A DNA stretch of 30,416 nt, taken from Prorocentrum cordatum (lineage: Eukaryota > Sar > Dinophyceae > Prorocentrales > Prorocentraceae). Positions 1 to 8,814 of the stretch are shown here, one piece after another. The stretch's first letter is position 1; every line of letters begins with the position of its first letter. Under the pieces are notes generated by a model, which was not told where the DNA came from, made no database searches, and was given only the letters and a program-made list of their open reading frames with translations. The DNA is taken from the NCBI GenBank assembly GCA_963575745.1, contig CAUYUJ010006543.1, forward strand, positions 22,501 to 52,916, read 5' to 3'. The translations under genes were made by a program, and so were the position numbers.

Positions 1-19
1 TGCATGGGCGGATCCCATG

Positions 20-1712
20 TCATGAGCGACCACTGAAAGACTGGCTCGCACCACGCCTGCATCTGAGAACCATACAAATGCCCCCATGCATGAGCGAGCT
101 CAGCCACGCGGACCCAGAGGCCCCTGGCCGGTACCAGGCCGAGCGCATACTCGACCTCATCGCCGAGACGAGGCTAGGTGGAGCGCCGTGAACTGCGATG
201 CCGTACGTCATGGCAGACGGCAGGGCCGCTCTGACAAAGCGGCTCAACATAGGGCCGACCCTCTTCATGCAAAAGATGCGTGGGAGGCGACGTCGTATGC
301 CTCCGATCCTTTTGCGAAGCCGCTTGAACCGAAGAGCTCGCCCACTTGCGACTTCGATGCCGAGAACCTCGAGTGCTGACACCGCGCGATACCCGAGCTT
401 ACCAATGCGCCCACACACACGCCGTGCAATACTCATGGTAGCGCTCGTGATAGTCATCTTGAGCCGTGCAGGACTGAGGCCCACGTCATAGAAGCCGTGG
501 GCGATGCCTTGTAACACAATACACGCGTGCTCTATGATATGCGAGAGCGGTGCAGTGATAACGATGGTCAAGTCGTTAGCATACACATACACGTGCCGTG
601 TGATGTAGTGTGTGTCGGCGTAGGGATTATCCAAAGGCGTAAGGGGAACAAGCTGTAGTATGAGCATTGCCATTCCACACCCTGGGAGGACACCGCGGCC
701 TGCGAAGACCGCTGTTGAGAACACGTTGTCCCAAGAAAGTCGCCTCGATGTTCGGTATATCTTAGGAGCAAGTACGAGTAGCCGACCTGGGAATCCATGC
801 TGTATGCCTGCAAGTGCCACAACGCGCCAGGGAACTCTATCGAAACACTTTTCGATGTCAGCAATGCCCTGGATGGTGACATGGTCCTCGGGGGTCTTGG
901 GGGCCTTGGAAAGGGCCTCACCTTGAAGAAGAACCCGAGCAGCCACGTCGGTCGTAGCTTTGCCCTCTCCAAGCGCGATGTACCTCCTATTTAGACTGTT
1001 GGCCCAAGAACGGACGTGATCCAGTCTAGCACGCACCCACAGCCGATACAATGAAACCAATAAGGCTATGGGCGATACCCCCCTGCAGGTTTGGCCAAGA
1101 GGACCACGTGGACACAGCGCACCATGGAGGGCCAGAGAGCCCATTCCTCACAAGGGTATAGTAGATACCCAAGACACGACAGGCCGAGGAGGAGGAGGAG
1201 GAGGAGGAGGAGGAGGAGGAGGAGGAGGAGGAGGAGGAGGAGGAGGAGGAGGAGGAGGAAGTGGGCTATGGCCCCGTCCGAGGCCATAGCCCCATGCCGC
1301 TGACGAAAGGCATCCGCTCCAACAGCAGTGCTATTACGGAAGGTCTTGGCGGAGCTCCCGAGGTGCTCGATGCCCATGGGAGGCAACCGGGGTCCCACAG
1401 CAGCGAGGTCCTCTAGGAAGCCCACGTGGTCCCCGTCGTTGCCGAGCTCCTCCGAGGCCCCGTCCCAGATGCCCTCCCAAAAATCCCGCTGCACCTCGGC
1501 GATGTCCGAGGCGTGTGAAGATGGCCGAGCTGTGTAGAGACCTGCGACAAGGACCACCCCTTCGGCGCGGTCCAGGAGTGTACGGCCTTGGGGCTAGAGT
1601 TGAGCGACTGCCTCAACCACTCCACGGATCCATCCCCACGTGCTTCAGCGCAAGCTTTTTCAACCCAAGAAGCATGCTGTCCGAGGCCGTCTGCAAAGGC
1701 CTCAAGCAACAT
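20..1712 (-). pseudogene. decayed LINE-type reverse transcriptase (RNA-directed DNA polymerase)
   Basis: Fragment of the pol-like ORF of a non-LTR retrotransposon, which would copy its RNA at the target site. Three minus-strand frames join up. About 1712-1500 has a tryptophan-containing segment (EWLRQSL...VHSWTA). 1557-1066 has AEVQRDFWEGIWD and ends in LLAKPAGGYRP. From about 1068 down to 20 the next frame resumes at PIALLVSLYRLW, the conserved RT finger motif. Palm motifs follow: motif A IADIEKCFDRVPW, motif B GVLPGCGMAM, and motif C near 572-583, which reads YANDL instead of the usual (Y/F)ADD. The first catalytic aspartate of motif C is therefore asparagine (AAC for GAC). A single-base loss near 1068 explains one frame change, and a (CTC)n tract interrupts the upstream part. 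The element probably runs off the left edge. Identity as a LINE-type RT is secure; clade and functionality are not, and it appears dead. Confidence 0.85.
1186..1260. repeat. (GGA)n microsatellite inside the LINE remnant
   Basis: About 25 nearly uninterrupted GGA units on the plus strand. In the minus-strand retroelement frame they read as polyleucine between DGAIAHF and GLSCLG, so the tract grew within, or inserted into, former coding sequence. Confidence 0.95.
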
Positions 1713-2475
1713 CGCCTGCCTTCTCGGGAGGTCCCGCGGGGCGCCCCCTCAGAGCTTCGGGGGCCCCTCTGGGGGCCTCTGGGCATCGACTCGAGCGCCC
1801 CGGGGGTCCGGAAGCTCTGGCCCCCCCCCCCTGCTGGCGCAGGCGGTCCAACACACCGATCCTCGAAGCTCGAGCCTCGACACTCGAACGTTCGACCCTC
1901 GAACCTCGGCCCTCGAGCCTTGACCCTCGAGCCTCGACCCCCGAGCCTCGACCCTCGAGCCCCGAGGGCAGCTGGCGTCTCAGTGGTAAAAGGTGCGCGT
2001 GCCCGTCTCCTGGCGCGCGCGTGGCAACCACCAACCCTTACATCCTGCCCGGCGGAGCATACAAGCCATGCCGCATGACTCCGCACAAGGTTCGCCTGCC
2101 AAAAGGGCGCCTGATAACGGATCCCTCGAGTCAGGAGGCGTGAGCAAGGACCATGCTCAATCGTCGGGGGGAGGCAGGGCGCCCGGGCGCCCCTCCTGCT
2201 GGTGCAGGTAGGCCGCATAGGTGTCGAGCTTCGACCAGTCGAAGTTCAGGTCGGACCCCTCTCGCGCGGGGCTCGACCCAGAAGGTGCTTTTCGTTGTCG
2301 GGGCGTTTTCGTTCTCCCTCGTCTTGTCCTCACTTCGCCGTTGCTGCAGCACGGCATCGAAACGAAAACGGCCCACGAAACCGCCAAAACACCGTTTCGG
2401 CCCACCCCTCCCCCCCGCGTGCAGAGGCCTTCCGAATGGGGTCCGAGCGGATGGGGTCGGAGGATCGCGCCACAT
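1713..2475. other. intergenic GC-rich stretch with a 14-bp minisatellite
   Basis: No convincing gene. Open frames here are arginine-, proline- and serine-rich and overlap on several strands. At 1861-1966 there is a degenerate 14-bp tandem repeat, consensus agcctcgaccctcg, about 7.5 copies, with one 15-bp unit. A short minus-strand peptide near 2160-2245 (DLNFDWSKLDTYAAYL) has protein-like composition but no supporting context. Confidence 0.6.
1861..1966. repeat. 14-bp minisatellite (agcctcgaccctcg)n
   Basis: Seven and a half head-to-tail copies with one to three substitutions each. Many units contain the ctcgag palindrome. Confidence 0.85.
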
Positions 2476-2476
2476 C

Positions 2477-2530
2477 GCCGATGCATCGGCGAGGCATCGA
2501 TGATGCATCCATGATCCATGATGCATCCGC
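2477..2530. repeat. clustered gatgcatc palindromes
   Basis: Contains the perfect 14-bp palindrome gccgatgcatcggc (2477-2490), followed by further gcatcgatgatgcatcc and catgatgcatcc copies. A related gccgatgcatc recurs at about 2576. No function is visible. Confidence 0.7.
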
Positions 2531-2663
2531 GACGCACCGGCGCGGAGAACAGCGGGCTCCATATCGAGCCGCGTCGCCGATGCATCAGGAGTGAGGCGCG
2601 ATTCGCCGACTACATCTATTCGGATCCCATTTGGGAGGCCTGGAGTGTTGCGCGGCGCGGAGC

Positions 2664-2834
2664 AGAGGAGGAGGAGGAGGAGGAGGAGGAGGAGGAGGAG
2701 GAGGAGGAAGAGGAAATGGAGGAGGAGGAGGAAATACAGGATGAGAGAGAGAGAGGAGGAGGAGGAGGAGGAGGAGCACGAAGAAGAGGAGGAGGAGGGA
2801 GGAGGAGGAGGAGGGAGGAGGAGGAAAGGAGGAC
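2664..2834. repeat. (GGA)n compound microsatellite
   Basis: Purine-only plus strand, mainly GGA/GAG triplets with scattered interruptions. It produces spurious polyglutamate, polyarginine and polyglycine frames. Confidence 0.95.
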
Positions 2835-2962
2835 AGGAGCAGGGTCCTCAGCTGCGAGGCACCACAAAGACTACCAACCCCAGAACCTCCACCCCACCAA
2901 CAGCAACCACCACCTTGACGAGACCAGCCCGCTGAAAGGAGGACAGGAGCAGGGTCCTCAGC
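2824..2962. repeat. 29-bp perfect direct repeat, 110-bp offset
   Basis: The 29 bases starting gaaaggaggacaggagcagg at 2824-2852 recur exactly at 2934-2962. The first copy lies at the end of the (GGA)n tract. The pattern suggests a local duplication of about 110 bp with the second half diverged, or template switching. Confidence 0.85.
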
Positions 2963-3680
2963 AGTGTGGCGTGATGAGCCTGACACATCGGAAGCGGAGC
3001 TCAGCACGTACGACATCTCAGAGGAGTCCAAGCAAAGTGAAGGAGGCGGCGCAGCGTGCGCCGCGGCGAGGCCTTCCCCAGCCTCGCGCGGCAGGCGAGG
3101 AGATGGCTGCAGGGCCGCCGAAGTCCAAGAGAGGCTTGGCGGGCCTCCACAGCGCCATGCGCCGAAGGGTGGAGGCCGCCGCAGAGAAGGCGGCCATCCA
3201 TCCGATGACACGGCGGCTGGGCTCAGCGCGAGGCGCCGAAGGGAGCCCAGCCGCCACACAAGAGGCCGACCGCCCACAAAGAGGCCGAAGGCCTGGCTGC
3301 GCGCCGTGCTGCCTGAGCGGGCACGGGCGAGCGCGGCGCCCGCTGAGGGCCCAGACGGGCCCTCATCTTTTTAGTTTTGCTGAAACCCGGCCCCCTTTCT
3401 CCCTCCTCTATGTTTTATTGGTCCCTGGCTCCCTACTTTCCTCGGGGTCGGGTTCCCGGGGCCGCTGTCTGAGTGCCCGCACGGCCCTAGAGGGCCGCTG
3501 CAGAGCGCTCCGCGCCCGCGGGGCGCGCGACAAGACGCTGCTTAGCGAGAAACGTAGAAACGTAGGGAGGAGGAGGAAGGAGGAAGGAGGAGGAGGAACG
3601 GGAGGGAGAGAACCAGCCCTCTCTGGAATTTGTTCGCCGCCTCTGGGCCTCCTCCCGGGGGCCTCCTCTCGCCGCCACGG
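2963..3680. other. no supported gene
   Basis: A long plus-strand frame runs from 2518 to 3936, but it starts inside microsatellite sequence, is dominated by Arg, Ala, Gly and Pro, and is mirrored by open frames on the other strand. I see no domain, signal or leader motif, so this stretch is treated as non-coding. Confidence 0.5.
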
Positions 3681-3683
3681 CCG

Positions 3684-3801
3684 GATCCGCCTCGAGAAGC
3701 GGCTCAGCATGGGCCTCGGGTGGGGCCGGGCACCGACTTCAAGATCCGCCGCGAGAAGCAGCTCGGGATGGGCCCCGGGGGGGGGCCGGGGACCGTCTTC
3801 A
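3684..3801. repeat. 59-bp tandem duplication, two copies
   Basis: gatccgcc(t/g)cgagaagc(g/a) begins at 3684 and again at 3743. Both copies end near ggccggg(c/g)accg.cttca. Identity is roughly 85 percent. Confidence 0.8.
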
Positions 3802-3990
3802 CGCGGGCTCGAGCAGGGAAAGAAGGGCAACGAAGGGAGGGGGGCTGGCTGGAGGTGGGGGGGGGCATCGAGGTTGACCTGGCGATGGATCGGCGGTAAC
3901 CGACCACGGGCGATAATAATCACCGGGGGGGAATGAAGTTCGGGGGTCTGGCGGGGATAAAAAATGGTTTCCCCAGGGAAGGTAAGTTGT

Positions 3991-4035
3991 GATGATGATG
4001 CTGATGATGATGACGATGATCATGATGATGGTGAT
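3991..4035. repeat. (GAT)n microsatellite
   Basis: About 14 GAT units with a few substitutions. It directly precedes the 62-bp tandem repeat. Confidence 0.85.
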
Positions 4036-4040
4036 TTTGG

Positions 4041-4223
4041 GCGCTCGGCAGAAGATTGACTTGAGAGATCTCGATGGTCGTGGTTCTACAACTCGCCAGC
4101 AGGCGCTTGGCACAAAACGGACTCGAGAGACCTCGGGGCTCGTGGCTATACAACTTGCCAGCAGGCGCTCGGCACAAGACTGACTCGACAGACCTCGAGG
4201 CTCGTGCCTACAACCTGGCAGCG
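4041..4223. repeat. 62-bp tandem repeat, about three copies
   Basis: Copies start at 4041, 4103 and 4165 with gcgct(c/t)ggca(c/g)aa and end with acaac(t/c)(t/c)gccagcag. The third copy is slightly shorter and ends near 4223. The open minus-strand frame across it only translates this repeat, so it is not called a gene. Confidence 0.85.
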
Positions 4224-4286
4224 TAAGAGAGGTCCTTGGCCGTTCTGGCCAAGAAACCTCTCTTGCACTGGACTTCGAACCATTCC

Positions 4287-4408
4287 CCCATGGCCCTGCC
4301 GCACGTATGTAACGTGGGCAAATTGAAGTGGTGAGAATCCCACAGCCCTGCCACACGCTCGTGACTACGGAAGCTGATGTGGTGAGACCACCATGGCCAT
4401 GCTCAGCG
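4287..4408. repeat. degenerate ~51-bp tandem repeat, 2.4 copies
   Basis: Shared blocks are c(c/a)(t/c)(g/a)gccctgcc(g/a)cacg and (a/t)g(a/t)(a/t)gtggtgaga, followed by a partial third unit at ccaccatggccatgctcagcg without its tail. It lies immediately after the 62-bp repeat. Confidence 0.65.
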
Positions 4409-4701
4409 TTTTCGATGCTGTGGCTAGTCGACATGAGATGATAGCAACTCCGATTCACAACTTTCGGCCTCCGCGCCCTTTCTCCACAATTAAATCCTGT
4501 TGAACGGGGATAATAAAAATAGAAAGGGTGAAGGGAGGGGGGGTAGGCTTCATTATCGCCCGTGGTCGGTGAGGCCCGCGCACGCGAATCCGCACGTTCC
4601 TGGGCGTGGTGGGCCATCGGGCCCCTATCGGCGATGCGCGGGCGATTCGGCGTCGGCGCCATTCCCCTCCCCCCGGAGCCCGCCCTCCCCTGACGTTACT
4701 G

Positions 4702-4745
4702 AAGGGGCCCTGGGACACACAAATAAATGCACACAAATTACAAGA
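4702..4745 (+). repeat. dispersed repeat copy 1 (aaggggccctgggaca family)
   Basis: Shares aaggggccctgggaca followed by an A-rich segment (caaat.aat.cacaaa) with 15256-15296 in the same orientation. Both are preceded by a ccccgg(a/g)gcc(c/t)gc block about 35 bases upstream. It looks like two copies of one dispersed element; its ends are not defined. Confidence 0.7.
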
Positions 4746-4809
4746 GAGGTGATCCGGAGAAGGCGGCCGGAGACCATGTCCTTCCGATCCTTGCAAATTG
4801 ACGATCCGT

Positions 4810-4891
4810 GCTAATCGCATGTGCTGATTAGGGCTGAGTCGCTTTGATGGATTAACGCCGCGCGCGCCCTAATTAGCGCGTGCGATTAGCG
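4810..4891. repeat. inverted repeat at the 3' end of the 4886-6646 gene
   Basis: gctaatcgca(t/c)g(t/c) at 4810-4822 is the reverse complement of gcgtgcgattagc at 4879-4891, with further attag motifs between. It overlaps the minus-strand stop codon (TAA, 4886-4888), so the transcript could form a 3' hairpin. Any role in 3' end formation is only a guess. Confidence 0.55.
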
Positions 4892-6646
4892 CTTGTACTT
4901 TCCATCAGAAGAGCGCGCGTGCACGAATAATTTGTTTTTGTCCGCGTGCATGGTCGTTTTCTTATCGCGCGGTCGTGTCCGCGCGCTTCCCAAGTCATGC
5001 TCGCAGGAGCAGTGGCCTCCTCTGCAGGAGGCTGCGTCCTGCCACTGCCCTGTCTTCCGGCGCAGCTCGTTGAGGGCCGCCGCATCCTTGGTGTACGCCA
5101 TCGCTGCCGCTGTCCACGCCGGCTCGGCCAGGCGGCCGAATGGGCGCAGCGGATCGGATGGCGGGCTCTGGGAAATCTGACCCCACGGAGGCTCGGGCAG
5201 GTGCGTCAGCAGCCACGCCAACGACCAGCGGCCTCGGTCGAGGCAGGACTGCTCGATGGCGCACATAAGGAGGAGCAGAGTCGCCTCCGCTCTCTCCACC
5301 TGGCCGGCGGACAGGAAGTCGATTACCGTCGCAATGCCGTAGGCGAGGTATGCAACCCCCTTCGCCTGGCCAAAGGCGACGGCCTTCGTCAGGTACTCCC
5401 GCATGGAGTTCACGCGCGGGTCTGTCCGTGTCGCTGGCGGCCAATGCCCGGCGGGCATTGCGGCGGACAGTGATGGTGATGGCAGCCGGATTCGCCTCCA
5501 ACCGCCGGCGCCAGATCTCCAGGGCAGCCGCGCCCTTGGCTCCTGGGGGCTTCATGCCGGGCCCGCCGCCTACGTCGTCCCCGCCGCCGAGCCCTGCGCG
5601 AGAAGCGCTGTCGTCGCCCGGCTCTGGGCGGTCATGGCCTGCAGTGCCTCCGCCAACGCTGCGGTGGGCAGCTCGGGAGCGGGCGCGGGTGCGGTATGCG
5701 CGGACTGCTTGCCTGACGGCGGCGGAGGCGCCCGAGGCCAGGCAGGCGGTGCTTGGCCGGGCGGCTGGGCAGCAGCCGGACCTGGCGGCAAGGCCCCGGC
5801 CGCTGGCGCGCGTCTCGCTGGCGGCGGCCCCGCGAGGGCGGCGGCCTTCTCGAGAGCGCCTGGGATGGTCGGCGGCGCGGCGCCCAGCAGCCCGGGGCGC
5901 TGGGCGGCGGCGGCGGCGGCAGCTGGAGGAGCGGCAGGGGCAGCAGCATCTGGCCCCCCCCCTCCACCACCCCCCATGAACAGGGAGGCCAGCCCAGGAG
6001 CAACAGCGGCGGCGGCTGCGCGAAAGCCGGTGGGCGGCTGGAGGGGGCCGCCTCTGCCCGCACCCGCGATGGCCGCCTCGATGCGCTCGAGGCTGTTGGT
6101 CATGGAGGCCACCTGCTCGCGCACCGCGGCAATCTCCGCCGCGTTGCTGGCGGCGGTAGGCCGTGGCGAGCCGGCGCTTCGGCCGGCCCCAGCGCGCCGG
6201 TTGGGAACCGCATCCTGGCCTGGGCCGTCGAGCACGCCATCCCCCGCACGTGCAGAGGCGAAGTCGTCGAGTTCCTCCCCGAAGCCCTCGGGCATCGCCA
6301 GCAACGCGGCACATGCATCCGGCCACAAACCTTCCAGACCGAAGGGGAAGGGCTCGGAGCTCAGGGCCTCCCCGAACGAGTCGACGCAGTCCGAAGGAAT
6401 CGCCGCGTACTCGACCTGCAAGCTCTCCTCGCGGATGACGTCGCCATGGTCGTCGCACGCCGGGAGCTCCGCGAGGCCGCCCGCGAACCCAGCCTGGAAG
6501 GCGCCGGCGGGCACGCAGAAGTAACATGCCGTCTCGGTGCAGCGCAGCTGCAAGGCGGCGACGTCCTGGCCGGGCGTGCCCGTGAGGGCATCCCGCACGG
6601 TCAAGAAACCGTAGCGGGGGTGGGCAGACTCCTGCCATGACGCCAT
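4886..6646 (-). pseudogene. dinoflagellate-type protein with coiled-coil, Pro/Ala-rich and C-terminal helical domain; two compensating frameshifts
   Basis: The start is MASWQESAHPRYG at 6646. The first ~150 residues are mixed and acidic with several cysteines. A short amphipathic helix follows (AAEIAAVREQVASMTNSLERI), then a polyglycine run and a long Ala/Pro-rich linker ending near 5570 with LAEALQAMTAQSRATTALLAQ. Frame 1 meets TAG at 5570. Coding character continues one frame over (GMKPPGAKGAAALEIWRRRL), then returns to the first frame near 5430 (DPRVNSMREYLTKAVAFGQ) and runs through FLSAGQVERAEATLLLLMCA and RGRWSLAWLLTHLPEPPW to TAA at 4886. Two single-base indels of opposite sign, near 5590 and 5430, explain this. 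The C-terminal domain resembles a family I recall as common and unannotated in dinoflagellate predictions. It may be a pseudogene, or functional if the indels are assembly errors. No biochemical role can be assigned. Confidence 0.6.
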
Positions 6647-6703
6647 GAGACCAGCTTGGATCAGTTAGATTCGCGAGGTCCGAGGCCTACGTAAGCCGAG
6701 GCA

Positions 6704-6724
6704 CTTGAGCCGAGCTTGCTATAT
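6704..6724 (-). promoter_or_regulatory. possible degraded relict spliced leader
   Basis: Read on the minus strand, this gives TAGC, six bases, then GGCTCAAG. That matches the start and the 3' eight bases of DinoSL with the same spacing; the middle six differ. It lies about 58 bases upstream of the start codon at 6646, as expected for a retroposed mRNA. The match is too degraded to be certain. Confidence 0.3.
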
Positions 6725-6756
6725 ACACGCATGCGCGCCACCCCAAACTCTAGAGT

Positions 6757-6780
6757 CATATATATATATATATATATGTA
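6757..6780. repeat. (TA)n microsatellite
   Basis: About eleven TA units in otherwise GC-rich DNA, upstream of the minus-strand gene at 4886-6646. Confidence 0.9.
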
Positions 6781-7263
6781 TAGGACTCCAGGAGAAGGGA
6801 ACGCACACGAGACACAAAGGGAGGAACGAACGACCCAGTATGAGCAGGAGGAATGGGAGTTAGGTATCTTAGCATGGGAACCTCGGGCGCCCATGTTCGC
6901 CGTCTTTAGTGTCTAGTTAGTGTCGTGTTAGTGTCCGTTGTCGGCCTCGGCAGCCATGGCCCCCAGCCCTCACGCAGGCCCTGGCGCTGCCTCGCGACCG
7001 ACGCGACGCCCGCGGCGCCTCGGGTACCCGCTTGCGCACTTCTTCCTAGCAGAGACGGCGTACTCCGGCAATCTGCGACAAGACTACTTACAGGGAGGGG
7101 GGAGGGCGGGGAACCACCAAACTTTCAGACCAGCGCTTGGACGCCAGCACGCGACCGATCGGCACGACAACGCCGGCTGTGCACGAAGACGCTGCTGTCT
7201 TGAAGCCTCACAGCGCACGGCGCGAAGACGGACCGCGCCCAAAGTCGCCGGCCCAACGAGCCA
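6781..7263. other. no supported gene
   Basis: Short overlapping frames on both strands without domains, leader motif or consistent composition. I see nothing more in this stretch. Confidence 0.5.
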
Positions 7264-7264
7264 C

Positions 7265-7306
7265 AGGTTCAAGATGTTTCCCTGAGATCCGGCGCAATGC
7301 TACATC

Positions 7307-7351
<45 letters not shown>

Positions 7352-7424
7352 ATAAAAGACACGTCCAGAGCCCTAGACACGAGGTTCAAGATGTTTCCCT
7401 GAGATCCGGCGCAATGCAACATCG
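7265..7424. repeat. 43-bp direct repeat flanking a (TA)n tract
   Basis: aggttcaagatgtttccctg...acatcg occurs at 7265-7307 and again at 7382-7424 with one mismatch (t/a), an offset of 117. A (TA)n tract fills 7309-7347, immediately after the first copy. Confidence 0.9.
7309..7347. repeat. (TA)n microsatellite
   Basis: About 19 uninterrupted TA units between two copies of a 43-bp repeat. Confidence 0.95.
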
Positions 7425-7446
7425 TGAAAAAACACGCCCCGAGCCC

Positions 7447-7576
7447 TCCTCCTCCTCCTCCGCCTCCTCCTCCTCCTCCTCCTCCTCCTCCTCCGCTCCT
7501 CCTCCTCCTCCTCCTCCTCCTCCTCCTCCTCCTCCTCCTCCTCCTCCTCCTCCTCCTCCTCCTCCTCCTCCTCCTC
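7447..7576. repeat. (CTC)n microsatellite
   Basis: About 42 CTC units with two GC-type interruptions. It is followed by an exact 17-bp tandem duplication, cccccttgacttcgatg, at about 7576-7609. Confidence 0.95.
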
Positions 7577-7791
7577 CCCCTTGACTTCGATGTCCCCCTT
7601 GACTTCGATGGGGAGGGAGGCCGAAACTCACAGGATTTGCTCGTCGTGATCTGTCCACGGCGCGGGACGGCCAGGGGTGGCTCCAGCGGCGGCGGCAACG
7701 ACGAGGTCCAATTCCAGCCCTCCCTGACTCCAGATCCGCTCTGCTTTTGCTTTTTGTTCCAACTTAAAGTTGAGTCGGAAATCCACCTATA

Positions 7792-7962
7792 TCGGGGATG
7801 GACAGACCTCCCTTTAGTAAAACGTGGTTTAGTGAAAACAACCTCGGGCCCAAACCTGGCGGGCGCAAGCCTGGAAATTAACGGCCGCGGCGCCCTCTCG
7901 AGAACCGAAAACGGACAATTCACTACTCGACGTGTCAGGGTAGGAGGTCTGTCCACCCCCGA
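7792..7962 (+). mobile_element. MITE-like element, copy 1 (171 bp)
   Basis: Ends in 14-bp terminal inverted repeats, tcggggatggacag on the left and ctgtccacccccga on the right, which match at 13 of 14 positions when one is inverted. It is flanked by an exact 5-bp duplication, ctata at 7787-7791 and 7963-7967. It has no coding capacity. It is roughly 90 percent identical to the inverted copy at 8120-8297. Size, TIRs and target duplication fit a non-autonomous DNA transposon; the superfamily is not clear from 14-bp ends and a 5-bp duplication. Confidence 0.85.
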
Positions 7963-8119
7963 CTATAAGAAACCGAAAAAGTAGGGCGGAAATTTCTGCA
8001 CCCAACATAAAGTAGACCGGAAATCCACAGAAGCAGGGCGGAAACAGCGACAGAAAAGTAGGGCGGAAAAGGGCATCAGCGGGGCTTGAAAAGTAAGGCG
8101 GAAATTCCAAGACCTACCT

Positions 8120-8297
8120 TCGGGGGTGGACAGAACACCCCCAACCGTGACACGTCGATTAGTGAATTGTCCGTTTTCGGTTTTCGAGAGGGCGCCGTGG
8201 CCGTTATTTTCCAGGCTTGCGCCCGCCAGGTTTGGGCCTCAGGTCGTTTTCACCGAACCACGTTTTGCTAAAGGGGGGTCTGTCCATCCATCCCCGA
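8120..8297 (-). mobile_element. MITE-like element, copy 2 (178 bp, inverted)
   Basis: Same element as 7792-7962 in the opposite orientation, 7 bases longer because of a duplicated gatg near the outer end and 3 extra bases near the inner end. Its ends are tcgggggtggacag and ctgtccatccatccccga. Flanks are tacct (8115-8119) and tgcct (8298-8302), a 5-bp target duplication with one difference. With copy 1 it forms a long inverted repeat around a 157-bp loop, so single strands could fold back. Confidence 0.85.
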
Positions 8298-8390
8298 TGC
8301 CTGTGAATTCCCCCCAAAGAAGGGCGGATCCGGAGCCAGGGAGGGGCCGGGGACGGCTCTCGTCCTGGGCGCGGCCCTCACGGCCCCCGA

Positions 8391-8700
8391 GCGCTCCCAG
8401 AAGGACGCGCTTCGAGGGGCCCCCGCGGGCGAGCGCCCCAACGAGGGGCCGGCACGGCCCGCGAGCGCTCCAAGACGCCCAAGGCGGCTTTTCTCCTCCA
8501 CGGCCTACAAGGAGGCCGCCCGCACGCCCCAGGGGCGCTCCCAGGAGGACGCGCACCGCGGGGCCCCCGCGGGCGAGAGCCCCCAACGAGGGGCCGGCAC
8601 GGCCCGCGAGCGCTCCAGGACGCCCAAGGCGTTTTTTTTCCTCCACGGCCCACAAGGAGGCCGCCCGCACGCCCCAGGGGCGCTCCCAGAGGGCCCCCCC
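8391..8700 (+). repeat. 144-bp tandem repeat, 2.1 copies
   Basis: gcgctcccag starts units at 8391, 8535 and 8680. Both full units carry gacgcgc...ggggcccccgcgggcgag, ggccggcacggcccgcgagc and ccgcccgcacgccccagggg. Open frames on both strands only translate the repeat. Confidence 0.9.
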
Positions 8701-8749
8701 CCCCCCGAGAGTCCGAACTCCCTGAGGTCCCCTGGGCTCCCCAGGGGCG
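8680..8749 (+). repeat. ~68-bp repeat family, member 1
   Basis: The 49 bases at 8701-8749 (ccccccgagagtccgaac...ccccaggggcg) are identical to 11692-11740. The block gcgctcccagagggcc precedes it here and follows it there, so the two loci are different phases of one cyclic tandem unit. Confidence 0.85.
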
Positions 8750-8814
8750 ACCCAGACCCCCGACGCCGTGAAGGCAGTTTCGCAGCTTCTCGGTAGCCGT
8801 TTTGGGACCGTTGT

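Larger units (their letters stand above)
7771..8330 (+). repeat. host repeat of ggcggaaat motifs, locus A
   Basis: A degenerate array built around aNggcggaaat(c/t)c: motif copies near 7776, 7984, 8016, 8037, 8061, 8096 and 8321. It is split by two MITE-like insertions (7792-7962 and 8120-8297). The middle part aligns with 21203-21350, with spacings of 21, 24-25 and 35-36 bases conserved between loci. After removing the second insertion plus one 5-bp duplication, the last spacing (about 40) matches locus B (43). Confidence 0.8.

Noticed and set aside
441-460. cttgagcc match to the leader 3' end
   Set aside because: An eight-base match inside reverse transcriptase coding sequence with no further leader similarity; expected by chance.
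2157-2245. protein-like peptide DLNFDWSKLDTYAAYLHQQE on the minus strand
   Set aside because: About 24 residues with good composition but no exon context, splice sites or neighbours; recorded only as a possible exon remnant.
2518-3936. 472-residue plus-strand open frame
   Set aside because: It begins in microsatellite sequence, is dominated by Glu/Arg/Gly/Ala runs, overlaps equally long frames on other strands, and contains a 59-bp repeat; no domain is visible.
3799-4662. 287-residue minus-strand frame
   Set aside because: The protein-like repeats only reflect the 62-bp and ~51-bp tandem repeats and the (GAT)n tract.
8790-8812. ggtagccgttttggg, similar to part of DinoSL on the plus strand
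   Set aside because: Two mismatches in 15 bases, no GGCTCAAG end, no convincing gene downstream, and it lies next to gccgttttggg-type minisatellite sequence.
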